DNA of 64,000 nucleotides from Gammaproteobacteria bacterium HGW-Gammaproteobacteria-13 (GCA_002840155.1 PGZH01000005.1:124001-188000); one strand, 5' to 3'. Shown: positions 45,493-54,824, numbered from the stretch's first letter. Made by a program: numbers and translations. Notes: generated from the sequence alone by a model not told the origin.

Positions 45493-45559
45493 TTATTCTT
45501 TTTAGTTACTACAAAGTGAAAATAAATTCTTTTTAGGGATTACGAATAATCCCTACAGT
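45493..45559 (+). promoter_or_regulatory. tandem sulfur-starvation promoters upstream of the porin gene
   Basis: TTATTCTTTTT (45493-45503) precedes TAAATT (45523-45528). AATTCTTTTT (45525-45534) precedes TACAGT (45554-45559). Each has the same 19-base spacing seen upstream of the hydrolase, lsfA and sbp genes. The rest of the 391-bp gap (45325-45715) is AT-rich promoter DNA of the divergent operons without a gene. Confidence 0.55.
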
Positions 45560-45715
45560 GCGCCCAAGCCGACAGCGGACCACCGCATCGGGCCCATGAA
45601 ACATCAAGGGGCTCTTTGCTATTTCGCTGAGACAGGTGCAACGCACACCGTCCGCTCGAGCCCCTTCTGCAGTGCCACACACATTCCGCACAGACCTGCA
45701 TTTGGAGCATCGAGC

Positions 45716-47068
45716 ATGAACAAGTCCACACTGGCCCTGGCCGTTACCCTCGCCGCCCTCGCCAACCAGGCCACCGCCGCCGGCTTTATCGAAGACAGCA
45801 AAGCCACGTTGAACCTGCGCAACTTCTACTTCAACGCCGATAACCGCGAAAGCCAAGATGACGTAGGCCTGGCTGCTTCGCGCAGCTCGCAAGCCGAGGA
45901 ATGGGGTCAGGGCTTCCAGCTCAACTTCGTCTCGGGCTATACCGAGGGCACCGTTGGCTTTGGTGTAGATGCCATCGGCCTGGTCGGGGTCAAGCTGGAC
46001 AGCGGCGGCACTGCAAGCAAAGCCGACCGCAGCCGCACTCCAGGTGCGCTGTTCCCACTGGAAAGCGACGGCAGTGCGGTGGACAACTACGGCAAGGCGG
46101 GTGTGACCGGCAAGGTGCGCATCTCCAAGACCGAAGCACGCATCGGCACCCTGCAGCCCAAGCTGCCAGTGATCAACTTCAACGATGGCCGTCTGCTGCC
46201 GCAAACCTTTGAAGGCGCACAAGTCACCTCCGCCGAGATCGACGGTTTGACCCTCACCGCCGGCCAGCTGGAAAGCACCAAGACCCGCAGCTCCACTGAC
46301 GATATCGCCCTGCGCATCGGTGGCGCCGGTAGCTTCCAAGGCAAAGCCGCTGACTCCAACGAATTTATCTTTGCCGGTGGCGATTACAAGATCACCAAGG
46401 ACCTCACCGCGCAGTACTACTACGGCAACCTGGAAGACTTCTACAAACAGCACTTCCTCGGCCTGACCCACAACCTGGCTCTGCCGGTTGGCGCGTTGAA
46501 AACCGACCTGCGCTACTTCAACAGCGGCTCCGACGGCAAGAACGGCAGTGCTGCTGGCCGCACCGAAGGCTACCGCAGCAGCGGCTTCTGGAGAGCGGGT
46601 GACAGCAACACCGGTGAAGTCGACAACAACACCTGGAGCGCGCTGTTCACCTACAGCCTGAGCGGCCATGCGCTGAGCGCCGGCTATCAGCAAGTCTCCG
46701 GCGACAGTGCCTTCCCGTTTGTCAGCCAAGGGGATGGTGCCACCGCGTACCTGATCACCGACCGGCAGATCGGCAAGTTCGCCAGCGCCGGCGAGCGTAC
46801 CTGGCTGGCCGAATACGGCTATGACTTTTCCAGCGCCGGGATTCCGGGCCTGAAAGCCACCGTGACTTACCTGTCCGGCAGCAACATCGACTCTAACGCC
46901 AGCGACCGCAAGGAATGGGAACGCGATTTGCGCTTGGACTACGCCCTGCAGGACGGCCCACTGAAAGGCCTGGGTTTCTCCTGGCGTAATGCGACCTTCC
47001 GCAGCAACGCCGCGACCGATCTGGACGAAAACCGCCTGATCGTCAGCTACAGCCTGCCGCTGCTCTAA
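45716..47068 (+). CDS. OprD-family outer-membrane porin
   Basis: A 450-residue secreted beta-barrel: signal STLALAVTLAALANQATA, then GFIEDSKATLNLRNFYFNAD and GFGVDAIGLVGVKLDSG near the start. Alternating strand patterns and a terminal aromatic/hydrophobic strand (LIVSYSLPLL) complete the OprD layout. Family members are specific channels for small organic acids. Lying at the head of a sulfonate-type ABC operon, it may admit sulfonates or sulfate esters. ATG at 45716 with GGAG upstream. Confidence 0.88.
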   Translation: MNKSTLALAVTLAALANQATAAGFIEDSKATLNLRNFYFNADNRESQDDVGLAASRSSQAEEWGQGFQLNFVSGYTEGTVGFGVDAIGLVGVKLDSGGTASKADRSRTPGALFPLESDGSAVDNYGKAGVTGKVRISKTEARIGTLQPKLPVINFNDGRLLPQTFEGAQVTSAEIDGLTLTAGQLESTKTRSSTDDIALRIGGAGSFQGKAADSNEFIFAGGDYKITKDLTAQYYYGNLEDFYKQHFLGLTHNLALPVGALKTDLRYFNSGSDGKNGSAAGRTEGYRSSGFWRAGDSNTGEVDNNTWSALFTYSLSGHALSAGYQQVSGDSAFPFVSQGDGATAYLITDRQIGKFASAGERTWLAEYGYDFSSAGIPGLKATVTYLSGSNIDSNASDRKEWERDLRLDYALQDGPLKGLGFSWRNATFRSNAATDLDENRLIVSYSLPLL

Positions 47069-47100
47069 GGCCACCCTGCAACAACACACCCCAATGTGTA

Positions 47101-47124
47101 CCGGCCTGACCACAGGCCGGTTTT
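47101..47124 (+). terminator. Rho-independent terminator of the porin gene
   Basis: CCGGCCTG-ACCA-CAGGCCGG followed by TTTT, 33 bases after the porin stop. Some readthrough into the ABC genes is likely, as no clear promoter is seen in the remaining 76 bases. Confidence 0.82.
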
Positions 47125-47199
47125 AACCCCGCAATAGCTCTGACCTGAAGTGCCCGTCCACGGGTCGACAGGCGACAACCCTAACCAGAGGAAACGACC

Positions 47200-48192
47200 A
47201 TGAGTCTGTTCAATCTGCGTCGGGGGCTGACCGCCCTGTTTGTGGCGATTCTGCCTGCCGGCGCCTATGCCGAAACACCAAAAGAAGTCCGTCTGGACTA
47301 CGCCTATTACGCCCCCACCAGCCTGGTGCTCAAGCAACAAGGGCTGCTGGAAAAAGCCCTTGCGCCGCAAGGCATCAGCGTCAAATGGGTATTCAGCCAG
47401 GGCAGCAACCGCTCCCTGGAATACCTCAATGGCGGCAGCACCGATTTTGCCTCCACTGCAGGCCTGGCCGCCGTACTCAGCCGCGCCAACGGCAGCCCGA
47501 TCAACACCGTCTATGTGGCCAGCCGTCCGGAATGGACCGCCCTGGTCGTGCCCAAGGATTCGCCGATCAACAGCCTGGCTGATCTGAAAGGCAAAAAAAT
47601 AGCCGCCACTAAAGGCACCGATCCGTTCCTGTTCCTCCTGCAAAGCCTGCAGAAAGCCGGGCTGGACAAAAACGCCGTGGAAATCGTCCACCTGCAGCAC
47701 CCCGATGGCCGCACGGCACTTGAACGTGGCGATGTCGACGCCTGGGCCGGGCTTGATCCGCTGATGGCCTCCAGCCAACTGCAAGCCGGTTCGCGCCAGC
47801 TGTACCGCAACCTCGACTTCAACAGCTACGGCGTTCTCAACGTCACCGAGAAATTCGCCGCCACTCAACCTGAGCTGATCAAGCAGGTGATCGGAGCTTA
47901 TGAACAGGCCCGCGAGTGGGCGATTGCCAACCCGGATGCTCTGGCCCAGCTGCTCGCCGACGAAGCCAAGCTGCCGCTGGAAGTCGCCAAACTGCAACTG
48001 TCGCGTACCGACTTCAGCAACTCGCAGCCCGGCGCCGAGCATATCGCCGCGCTGAAAGCTGCCGCGCCGATTCTGCTAGATGAGCAACTGGTTCGCCCGG
48101 GCACTGACGTGGCCAAGGTGGTGGATCAACTGATCAGCCCGCAACTGGCTGCCAGTGTAATCAAGCAGTCCGTCGCCAAGGCGAGCCAGTAA
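47200..48192 (+). CDS. sulfonate/sulfate-ester ABC substrate-binding protein
   Basis: A 330-residue secreted protein of the SsuA/NrtT-TauT type: signal GLTALFVAILPAGAYA, LDYAYYAPTSLVLKQQGLLEKAL, SNRSLEYLNGGSTDFASTAG and DAWAGLDPLMASSQ. It is followed at 3 bases by its permease and ATPase. The family covers sulfonates, taurine and sulfate esters (AtsR); the ligand cannot be settled from sequence. Confidence 0.88.
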   Translation: MSLFNLRRGLTALFVAILPAGAYAETPKEVRLDYAYYAPTSLVLKQQGLLEKALAPQGISVKWVFSQGSNRSLEYLNGGSTDFASTAGLAAVLSRANGSPINTVYVASRPEWTALVVPKDSPINSLADLKGKKIAATKGTDPFLFLLQSLQKAGLDKNAVEIVHLQHPDGRTALERGDVDAWAGLDPLMASSQLQAGSRQLYRNLDFNSYGVLNVTEKFAATQPELIKQVIGAYEQAREWAIANPDALAQLLADEAKLPLEVAKLQLSRTDFSNSQPGAEHIAALKAAAPILLDEQLVRPGTDVAKVVDQLISPQLAASVIKQSVAKASQ

Positions 48193-48195
48193 ACC

Positions 48196-49020
48196 ATGGG
48201 CGCCCTCAACCTCAGGCTTAGCCGTTGGGCCGAACGCTTACCCAGCCTGCGCCCATCACTGGCCAACCTGCGTGGTTGGGCGGTACCCCTGGCACTGCTG
48301 CTGGGTCTTGAGGCCCTGGTGCGTTCCGGCATTCTGCCGGCGCACCAGATGCCCGCGCCCACTCAAGTGGCGCAAACCCTGTACGGCCTAGCCGTAACTG
48401 GTGAACTGCTGCGGCATATCAATGCCAGCCTGCTGCGGGTGGCTGCCGGTTTTCTGATTGGGGCCAGTTTGGCCATCGTGATCGGCACCTGGGTCGGCCT
48501 TAGCCGTCGTGCCGAGGCCTACCTAGAGCCGACCTTTCAGGCCTTGCGGGCGATTCCCAGCCTGGCCTGGGTACCTCTGCTGCTGCTCTGGCTGGGGATT
48601 GATGAAACGCCCAAGGTGGTGCTGATTGCCCTGGGCGCATTCTTTCCGGTGTACCTGGCGCTGCTGGCCGGTATCCGCAATATCGACCGAAAATTGGTCG
48701 AGGTCGGCCAGTTGTATCAACTCAGCCGCTTTGCCCTGGTGCGGCGGATTCTTCTGCCAGCCGCCCTGCCCAACCTGTTTACCGGTCTGCGCGGGGCGCT
48801 GAGCCTGAGCTGGATGTTCCTCGTGGCGGCCGAGCTGATTGCCGCCACGCGTGGCCTTGGCTACCTGCTCAGCGATGGTCGGGAAACCTCGCGGCCAGAT
48901 CTGGTGATTGCCGCCATTCTGCTGCTGGCGGTGCTCGGCAAGCTCAGCGACAGCCTGCTCAAGTACTGGGAAACCCGCGCACTCAAATGGCGTGACAGCT
49001 ACCAGGGCGGGGAGAACTGA
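48196..49020 (+). CDS. SsuC/TauC-type ABC permease
   Basis: A 274-residue permease with about six helices, the GTWVGLSRRAEAYLEPTFQALRAIPSLAW motif and the EAA-like loop EVGQLYQLSRFALVRRILLPAALPNLF. Single-domain length distinguishes it from the long AtsB permease of sulfate-ester systems. The ATG follows the upstream stop at 3 bases, and its own stop lies 2 bases before the ATPase start. Confidence 0.9.
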   Translation: MGALNLRLSRWAERLPSLRPSLANLRGWAVPLALLLGLEALVRSGILPAHQMPAPTQVAQTLYGLAVTGELLRHINASLLRVAAGFLIGASLAIVIGTWVGLSRRAEAYLEPTFQALRAIPSLAWVPLLLLWLGIDETPKVVLIALGAFFPVYLALLAGIRNIDRKLVEVGQLYQLSRFALVRRILLPAALPNLFTGLRGALSLSWMFLVAAELIAATRGLGYLLSDGRETSRPDLVIAAILLLAVLGKLSDSLLKYWETRALKWRDSYQGGEN

Positions 49021-49022
49021 AC

Positions 49023-49754
49023 ATGAGCGCACTGCTGCAACTACAGAGCATTCACAAAGCCTACGACGGCCTGCGCGTACTCGACGATGTCAGCCTGAGC
49101 CTGGCGCCCGGCGAGATCGTCAGCCTGCTCGGCCCCAGTGGCTGCGGCAAAAGCACCCTGCTGCGCATAGCAGCCGGGCTCGATCAGGACTTCAGCGGCG
49201 TACTGGAACTCAACCCGCTGCTGCAGTTCGGTCGTGGCACCGGCATCGGCGTGGTATTTCAGGAGCCGCGATTGATGCCCTGGCTGAATGTGGCGCAGAA
49301 CGTCAGCTTCGCCGATGGCTGGATTGCCGACGATAAATGGGTGCAGCAACTGCTGCGCGATGTCGGTCTTAGCGGACATGCCGATGCCCTGCCCAAGCAG
49401 CTTTCCGGCGGCCAGGCCCAGCGCGCAGCAATTGCCCGCGGGCTGTATGGCAAGCCTCACGTATTGCTACTCGACGAGCCGTTCAGCGCGGTGGATGCTT
49501 TCACCCGCATGAAACTGCAGGACCTGCTCAGCGAGCTGGCCGAGCGCTATGAAATCGCCGTACTGCTGGTTACCCATGATCTGGACGAGGCGTTCTACCT
49601 GAGCGACCGCGTACTAATCCTCGGCGGCACACCCAGCCGCCTGCAACGTGAACTGGCAGTGCCGCTGGCACGCCCTCGCGACCGTCGCTCGGCCGAACTG
49701 GCCTACCTGCGTGGCGAGGCCCTGACCGAGCTGTACCAGTCCCACGCGATCTAA
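49023..49754 (+). CDS. SsuB/TauB-type ABC ATPase
   Basis: A 243-residue ATPase with Walker A GPSGCGKST, Q-loop FQEPRLMPW, signature LSGGQAQRAAIARGL, Walker [13 protein letters not shown] and H-loop VTHDLDEAFYLSDRV. Completes the transporter with the preceding binding protein and permease. A strong terminator follows. Confidence 0.92.
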   Translation: MSALLQLQSIHKAYDGLRVLDDVSLSLAPGEIVSLLGPSGCGKSTLLRIAAGLDQDFSGVLELNPLLQFGRGTGIGVVFQEPRLMPWLNVAQNVSFADGWIADDKWVQQLLRDVGLSGHADALPKQLSGGQAQRAAIARGLYGKPHVLLLDEPFSAVDAFTRMKLQDLLSELAERYEIAVLLVTHDLDEAFYLSDRVLILGGTPSRLQRELAVPLARPRDRRSAELAYLRGEALTELYQSHAI

Positions 49755-49780
49755 ACGAATTCCTCAAGGTGGAATCTTTA

Positions 49781-49804
49781 CCGGGCGCATGGCCCGGTTT
49801 TTTT
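49781..49804 (+). terminator. Rho-independent terminator of the second sulfonate-type ABC operon
   Basis: CCGGGC-GCATG-GCCCGG followed by seven T, 26 bases after the ATPase stop. It separates the sulfur operon from the AT-rich gene that follows. Confidence 0.9.
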
Positions 49805-49914
49805 ATGGACTGCTCGCCGATTACAGCGACAAGCCCACCACTATGTTCGCAGTAGAACTTGAGTGAGTTAAACTTCCAGAGAATTCCTAATACGGTGTTA
49901 CCTGGAGTGTATCT

Positions 49915-51054
49915 ATGCCCTACAAGATAAAACTTTCGAGGCCCCCTGCAGGATATGTAGCTGAACATGTTGAAAAAGGTGAAGAAGCAACCATTATCAC
50001 AAGAGACTTCGTATCCTCAGAGGATGGAATGCGGCTTATTAACATGCTAGAGCAGCTCCCCTCCTCTGTTCTTAGCTCCATTCCAGAACTCAGACTAATT
50101 AAACCATCGACAATAGATCACTTACTTATTCACTTTGACTCAGATGGCAACGCCACAATTTATGTTAATGAAATTAACATGATTGGAAAAGTAAAGACAC
50201 GCAAAGCAGTTGAAGCTGGGCAAGCTGTTTATATAGACGATTTAGTTCATCTCTTGGAGCTGAGATTTGAGGGCATTGACATCCCACCAGATCATTCAGT
50301 TTTGGTAGTGCTTTCTAGTGGATGGCGAAAAGGCCTGTTTTTCGACTTTAGTCCGATGACATCTAAATTGCCACGAGAATATGATATCTGGTCAATTCTG
50401 GGAGGCTACTATTCTTACATTATTTTCCAAGAGCACTTCTCTATATCCGAGGAAACCTGGAATGCTCTACTCATGGATAGTTGGTTCCCATTTATTGGAC
50501 TCAACCAGTCGACCATAAAAGAAATTATTGCTTGGTCATCTAGCGGGCGCTCTGCAGATGCTCTACTCGATAAAATCACCGCTGAATTACTTGAGCGACT
50601 TCCGCAAATTAAACAAAACTGGGCAAGCGCTCCACTCCTAAAAGAACATGTAGCGCTTCTCAATGTCGCAGCAGAACGGTTTGAGGCTAAAGACTGGATA
50701 TCCACAAACTCAATCCTATACCCACGAATTGAAGGAATACTTAGAACAGTAACTCAATCCCTGAGCGAGACAACATACTCACAGAAGAACTTAGCAAGCG
50801 CTGCAGAAAAAATATCTAGAGACATCGCCGGAACTAGGATTTTCCCAACAAAATTTCAGCAGTACCTGACCGACGTGTACTTCAAAAGCTTCGACCCTGA
50901 GAACCCCACCTCCATATCTCGCAACTCTGTGGGTCATGGGGTTGCACCCGCAAACGAATTTTCTGAGAAGTCAGCCGTTATTGGTCTTCTTATAGTGGAG
51001 CAAATTTTTTTCCACCTCCCTTCTCCTATTGCAGAAAACGAAGACCCAAAATAA
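49915..51054 (+). CDS. AT-rich orphan gene, HEPN-like C terminus, function unknown
   Basis: A 379-residue protein I cannot name. Base composition and codon choice (many ATA, AGA, TTA, CTA, AAT codons) differ sharply from all neighbours, a sign of recent transfer. Near the C terminus YPRIEGILR (about 270-278) is followed by SRNSVGHGVA, which contains R336-x4-H341, then a long helix (SAVIGLLIVEQIFFHL). R-x4-6-H in such a helical setting is the catalytic motif of HEPN ribonucleases, found in many toxin and phage-defence proteins. The N-terminal two thirds show no motif I recognise. It stands alone, with a terminator before and a converging sbp after. Confidence 0.7.
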   Translation: MPYKIKLSRPPAGYVAEHVEKGEEATIITRDFVSSEDGMRLINMLEQLPSSVLSSIPELRLIKPSTIDHLLIHFDSDGNATIYVNEINMIGKVKTRKAVEAGQAVYIDDLVHLLELRFEGIDIPPDHSVLVVLSSGWRKGLFFDFSPMTSKLPREYDIWSILGGYYSYIIFQEHFSISEETWNALLMDSWFPFIGLNQSTIKEIIAWSSSGRSADALLDKITAELLERLPQIKQNWASAPLLKEHVALLNVAAERFEAKDWISTNSILYPRIEGILRTVTQSLSETTYSQKNLASAAEKISRDIAGTRIFPTKFQQYLTDVYFKSFDPENPTSISRNSVGHGVAPANEFSEKSAVIGLLIVEQIFFHLPSPIAENEDPK

Positions 51055-51234
51055 ACCCTATTATTAATATATTTTCATTCACACTAGCATCTCCGCAAAC
51101 ACATTACGCGTGATCCACAACTAATTCGGCGCCAGCTCTTATAAAGTAACAATGGAAATTCCTCTACAGCTGCACTGATTCGAAAAGTAGCAGCTCACGT
51201 TTCGGTTGCTAATTGTTAACTACCCTTTGAATAC
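51055..51234. other. AT-rich stretch after the orphan gene
   Basis: The low-GC composition continues from the orphan gene to about 51,170 and then returns to normal near the sbp terminator. I see no gene, repeat or integrase remnant here. The composition change suggests the insertion included this flank. Confidence 0.4.
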
Positions 51235-51262
51235 AAAAAAAGCCCAGCATATGGCCGAGCTT
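51235..51262 (-). terminator. Rho-independent terminator of the second sbp gene
   Basis: On the minus strand AAGCTCGGC pairs with GCTGGGCTT (G-U pairs included) around a 5-base loop and is followed by a run of T. It starts 19 bases after the sbp stop. Confidence 0.75.
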
Positions 51263-51280
51263 TTCAATTTCAGGTGCAGC

Positions 51281-52276
51281 CTACTGCGCGGTGTAGATCT
51301 GGTCGAACAGACCACCGTCCTTGAAGTGGGTGCTCTGAATCACCGGCCAGTCGCCGAAGGTTTTCACCACATTGAGGAAGGTGACTTTCGGGAAGCGGTC
51401 GGCAAACTCGGCGAGGATGACCGGGTTACGTGGGCGCAGGTAGTTGTTGGCGGCGATGCGCTGGGCTTCGTCGGACCACAGGTACTTCAAGTATGCCTCG
51501 GCTTCCTTACGAGTACCTTTTTTGTCGACCACCTTGTCGACCACCGCAACCGGTGGTTCTGCCTCGGCAGAGACGCTCGGGTAGACCACTTCAAAACTGC
51601 CACGGCCGAACTCGCGGGCGATCATCTCGGCTTCGTTCTCGAAGGTCACCAGCACGTCACCGATCTGGTTCTGGATAAAGGTGGTGGTGGCGGCGCGGCC
51701 GCCGGTGTCGAGGACCGGTGCCTGCTTGAACAGCTTGCCGACAAACTCCTTGGCGGCTTTTTCATCGCCGCCTTTTTCCAGCACATAGCCCCAGGCAGAC
51801 AGGTAGGTGTAGCGGCCGTTACCCGAGGTCTTCGGATTGGGTACCACCACCTGCACGCCATCCTTGAGCAAGTCCGGCCAGTCCTTCAAACCCTTGGGGT
51901 TGCCCTTGCGCACGATAAATACGGTAGCCGAGGTAAACGGCGCGCTGCTGTTCGGCAGGCGTTCGTCCCAGTTTTTCGGGACCAGGCCGCCATTGTCGGC
52001 CAACGCATTAATGTCGGTGGCCATGTTCATGGTGATCACGTCGGCGGGCAGGCCGTCGATTACAGCGCGCGCCTGTTTGCTAGAGCCGCCGTGAGACATC
52101 TGCAGCACCAGCGGTTTACCACCTTCAGCCTGCCAGTGTTTCTGGAAGGCGGCGTTGTAGTCCTTGTAGAAGTCACGCATTACGTCGTAGGAGACGTTGA
52201 GCAGGGTCGTCGCCTGGGCACTGGAGCCGAAGATCAGGCCGGCGGCCAGCAACGAGAAAGGTAAGAGTCGTTTCAT
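51281..52276 (-). CDS. second periplasmic sulfate-binding protein
   Basis: A 331-residue secreted Sbp/CysP-type protein: signal LLPFSLLAAGLIFGSSAQA, then [51 protein letters not shown] and DTGGRAATTTFIQNQIGDV. Clearly a paralogue of the sbp at 37.5 kb but diverged along its length. It must share the CysTWA permease, as none is adjacent. It is divergent from lsfA-ssu. It may differ in ligand preference (sulfate or thiosulfate). Confidence 0.92.
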   Translation of the reverse strand: MKRLLPFSLLAAGLIFGSSAQATTLLNVSYDVMRDFYKDYNAAFQKHWQAEGGKPLVLQMSHGGSSKQARAVIDGLPADVITMNMATDINALADNGGLVPKNWDERLPNSSAPFTSATVFIVRKGNPKGLKDWPDLLKDGVQVVVPNPKTSGNGRYTYLSAWGYVLEKGGDEKAAKEFVGKLFKQAPVLDTGGRAATTTFIQNQIGDVLVTFENEAEMIAREFGRGSFEVVYPSVSAEAEPPVAVVDKVVDKKGTRKEAEAYLKYLWSDEAQRIAANNYLRPRNPVILAEFADRFPKVTFLNVVKTFGDWPVIQSTHFKDGGLFDQIYTAQ

Positions 52277-52305
52277 TACGCATCCTTTGAATGAGGTGTG
52301 CGGCG

Positions 52306-52474
52306 ACTATAAAAGCGGTTTTTTATTCGTAGAAAGAATAGTTAGTTACTTGCTTATGCATTTATCTGCTTTAGAGCGGCTGCTGCTTTGGTGGCGGCAT
52401 CGTCCGCAAAGATCTAAAAGTTATAAATAAATCGTTATTTATTCTTTTTACTATTTTTTGTTCCTGAGCATAGT
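52306..52474. promoter_or_regulatory. divergent sulfur-starvation promoters of sbp2 and lsfA-ssu
   Basis: Leftward (minus strand), CTATTCTTTCT ending at 52331 precedes TATAGT (52306-52311). Rightward, TTATTCTTTTT (52439-52449) precedes CATAGT (52469-52474). Both have 19 bases between motif and hexamer, the same geometry as at 38.9-39.1 kb and 45.5 kb. Confidence 0.58.
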
Positions 52475-52511
52475 GAGCGCCACGCAACGGACTTTTCCAA
52501 GGAGAACACCC

Positions 52512-53150
52512 ATGACCATCCGCCTCGGCGACATCGCCCCCGACTTCGAACAGGACTCCAGTGAAGGCCGCATTCGCTTCCACGAATGGCTGGGCAATAG
52601 CTGGGGCGTACTGTTCTCCCACCCGGCTGACTTCACCCCGGTGTGCACCACGGAGCTGGGCTTTACCGCCAAGCTGAAAGAGCAGTTCGCCGAGCGCGGC
52701 GTTAAGGCCATCGCCCTGTCGGTTGACCCGGTGGACTCGCACCTGAAGTGGATCGACGACATCAACGAAACGCAGAACACCAAGGTCAATTTCCCGATCC
52801 TGGCCGACGCTGATCGCAAGGTCTCCGACCTCTACGACCTGATCCACCCGAACGCTAACGACACCCTGACCGTGCGCTCGCTGTTCATCATCGACCCGAA
52901 CAAGAAAGTGCGCCTGACCATCACCTACCCGGCCAGCACCGGGCGCAACTTCCACGAGATCCTGCGGGTGATCGACTCGCTGCAACTGACCGACAACCAC
53001 AAGGTCGCCACCCCAGCCAACTGGGTGGATGGTGATGAGGTGGTGATCGTGCCGTCGCTCAAGGACGAGGAAGAAATCAAGCAGCGCTTCCCCAAAGGCT
53101 ACCGTGCCGTCAAACCTTACCTGCGTCTGACCCCGCAGCCGAACCGCTAA
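52512..53150 (+). CDS. lsfA: 1-Cys peroxiredoxin LsfA
   Basis: A 212-residue Prx6-type peroxiredoxin with the single catalytic Cys45 in FTPVCTTE and the long C-terminal domain ending VIVPSLKDEEEIKQRFP. In Pseudomonas, lsfA is induced by sulfate limitation and stands before ssuE, as here; it protects against peroxides during organosulfur oxidation. ATG at 52512 with AAGGAG upstream. Nine bases precede ssuE. Confidence 0.95.
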   Translation: MTIRLGDIAPDFEQDSSEGRIRFHEWLGNSWGVLFSHPADFTPVCTTELGFTAKLKEQFAERGVKAIALSVDPVDSHLKWIDDINETQNTKVNFPILADADRKVSDLYDLIHPNANDTLTVRSLFIIDPNKKVRLTITYPASTGRNFHEILRVIDSLQLTDNHKVATPANWVDGDEVVIVPSLKDEEEIKQRFPKGYRAVKPYLRLTPQPNR

Positions 53151-53159
53151 GGACTGAAG

Positions 53160-53753
53160 ATGCTTGTCGTATCCCTGGGCGGCAGCCCGAGCCTGAAATC
53201 GCGCAGCAATATCCTGCTCGACCGCGCCAAACACTGGTTACAGCTACGCGGTGTTGAAGTGATCAGCTACCAGGTGCGTGATTTCAATGCCGAAGACCTG
53301 CTGTTTGCCAATTTCGGCAGCCCGGCCGTGCAGCAACTGATTGAGCAGGTAGAGCGCGCCGACGGCGTGATTATCGCCACACCGGTGTACAAGGCGTCGT
53401 TTTCCGGCGCGCTGAAGACGCTGCTCGATGTACTGCCCGAACGCGCCCTGAACCACAAGGTGGTGCTGCCCATTGCTACCGGTGGCAGCAGCGCGCACAT
53501 GCTGGCAGTCGACTACGCGCTGAAGCCGGTACTGGCGGCGCTGAAAGCCCAGGAAATGCTGCACGCCATTTATGCCGACGACAGCCAGATTGCCTACGGC
53601 GAGAACGGCGCCGCTGCGCAGTTGGCGCCGGCCCTGGAACAGCGTTTGGATGATGCCTTGCAGCACTTCCATCAGGCTCTGGCCCGCCGTCCGGCACCGA
53701 TTGATCCGGGTGTACTCAATGATCGGCTGATCAACGCCCGCTGGAGCATCTGA
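53160..53753 (+). CDS. ssuE: NAD(P)H-dependent FMN reductase SsuE
   Basis: A 197-residue flavodoxin-like reductase ([63 protein letters not shown]). It supplies reduced FMN to the monooxygenase SsuD and perhaps to the DszC/SfnB-like protein at 43.1 kb. Directly after lsfA. Confidence 0.95.
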   Translation: MLVVSLGGSPSLKSRSNILLDRAKHWLQLRGVEVISYQVRDFNAEDLLFANFGSPAVQQLIEQVERADGVIIATPVYKASFSGALKTLLDVLPERALNHKVVLPIATGGSSAHMLAVDYALKPVLAALKAQEMLHAIYADDSQIAYGENGAAAQLAPALEQRLDDALQHFHQALARRPAPIDPGVLNDRLINARWSI

Positions 53754-53843
53754 CACACCGCAACACGCTTTACCCCACCTTACTCGCCCGCTAACGGGCA
53801 AGCAGGTCGCAACCCAATAACCCCAACAGCAAAGGAGAGCGCT

Positions 53844-54824
53844 ATGCGCACTATCACTTTGCGTCGGAGTCTGGTCGCCCTGTTTGCCGCGGCCATTTCT
53901 TTCGGCGCCATCACCCAAGCACAAGCTGAAACGTTGCGTATCGGCTATCAGAAATACGGCACCCTGGTGCTGCTCAAAGCCAAGGGCACCCTGGAAAAAC
54001 GCCTGGCCGACAAAGGCATCGACGTCAAATGGACCGAGTTCCCCGGCGGCCCGCAGCTGCTCGAAGGGCTGAACGTCGGCTCGGTAGACTTCGGCACCAC
54101 CGGCGAAACCCCGCCTGTCTTTGCCCAGGCAGCAGGCGCAGACCTGCTGTATGTCGCCTATGAGCCACCGGCGCCGACCAGCGAAGCCATTCTGGTGCCG
54201 AAAGACTCGCCGCTGAAATCGATCGCCGATCTCAAGGGCAAGAAAATCGCCCTGAATAAAGGCTCCAACGTGCACTACCTGCTGGTACGCGCCCTGGAAG
54301 ATGCTGGCCTGAAATACAGCGACATCCAACCGGTGTACCTGCCGCCTGCCGATGCCCGCGCCGCCTTCGAGCGTGGCAGCGTCGACGCCTGGGTGATCTG
54401 GGACCCCTTCCAGGCAGCCGCCGAGAACCAGTTGCAAGCACGCACCCTGCGTGATGGCCAAGGCCTGGTGAACAACCACCAGTTCTACCTGGCGACCAAG
54501 CCCTACGCCGAGAAAAACCCGGAAGTGGTTGAAGTGCTGATCGACGAAATTCGCGGAATTGGCGAATGGACCAAAAACAACAGCGCTGAAGCCACCGCCC
54601 AGGTCGCTCCACTGCTGGGTCTGTCGGCAGAAATTACCCGCGTTGCCGTCGAGCGCCAGAGCTATGGCGCCCAGCTGATCACCCCGCAAGTGGTCGAGGC
54701 GCAGCAGAAGATCGCCGACACCTTTACCGATCTGAAACTGATCCCCAAGCGCCTGGTAATCAAGGACGTGATCTGGACCGCGCCGACTCAAGCGGCCCCG
54801 GACAAGGTCGCAACAGCCCAATAA
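53844..54824 (+). CDS. ssuA: alkanesulfonate-binding protein SsuA
   Basis: A 326-residue secreted binding protein: signal [20 protein letters not shown], then [44 protein letters not shown] and [16 protein letters not shown]. Captures aliphatic sulfonates for SsuCB. AAAGGAG upstream of the ATG. The 90-base gap to ssuE contains a small GCCCG/CGGGC hairpin. Confidence 0.94.
   Translation: MRTITLRRSLVALFAAAISFGAITQAQAETLRIGYQKYGTLVLLKAKGTLEKRLADKGIDVKWTEFPGGPQLLEGLNVGSVDFGTTGETPPVFAQAAGADLLYVAYEPPAPTSEAILVPKDSPLKSIADLKGKKIALNKGSNVHYLLVRALEDAGLKYSDIQPVYLPPADARAAFERGSVDAWVIWDPFQAAAENQLQARTLRDGQGLVNNHQFYLATKPYAEKNPEVVEVLIDEIRGIGEWTKNNSAEATAQVAPLLGLSAEITRVAVERQSYGAQLITPQVVEAQQKIADTFTDLKLIPKRLVIKDVIWTAPTQAAPDKVATAQ

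Noticed and set aside
45533-47113. A 526-codon open frame antisense to the OprD-like porin
   Set aside because: It mirrors the codon phase of the porin, has a low-complexity Val/Ala/Gly-rich product with no motif, and lacks a ribosome-binding site. The porin on the plus strand has signal peptide and family blocks.
47200-49754. atsRBC sulfate-ester transporter
   Set aside because: The permease is single-domain length and no sulfatase or dioxygenase gene is adjacent, so only the broader sulfonate/sulfate-ester label is given.
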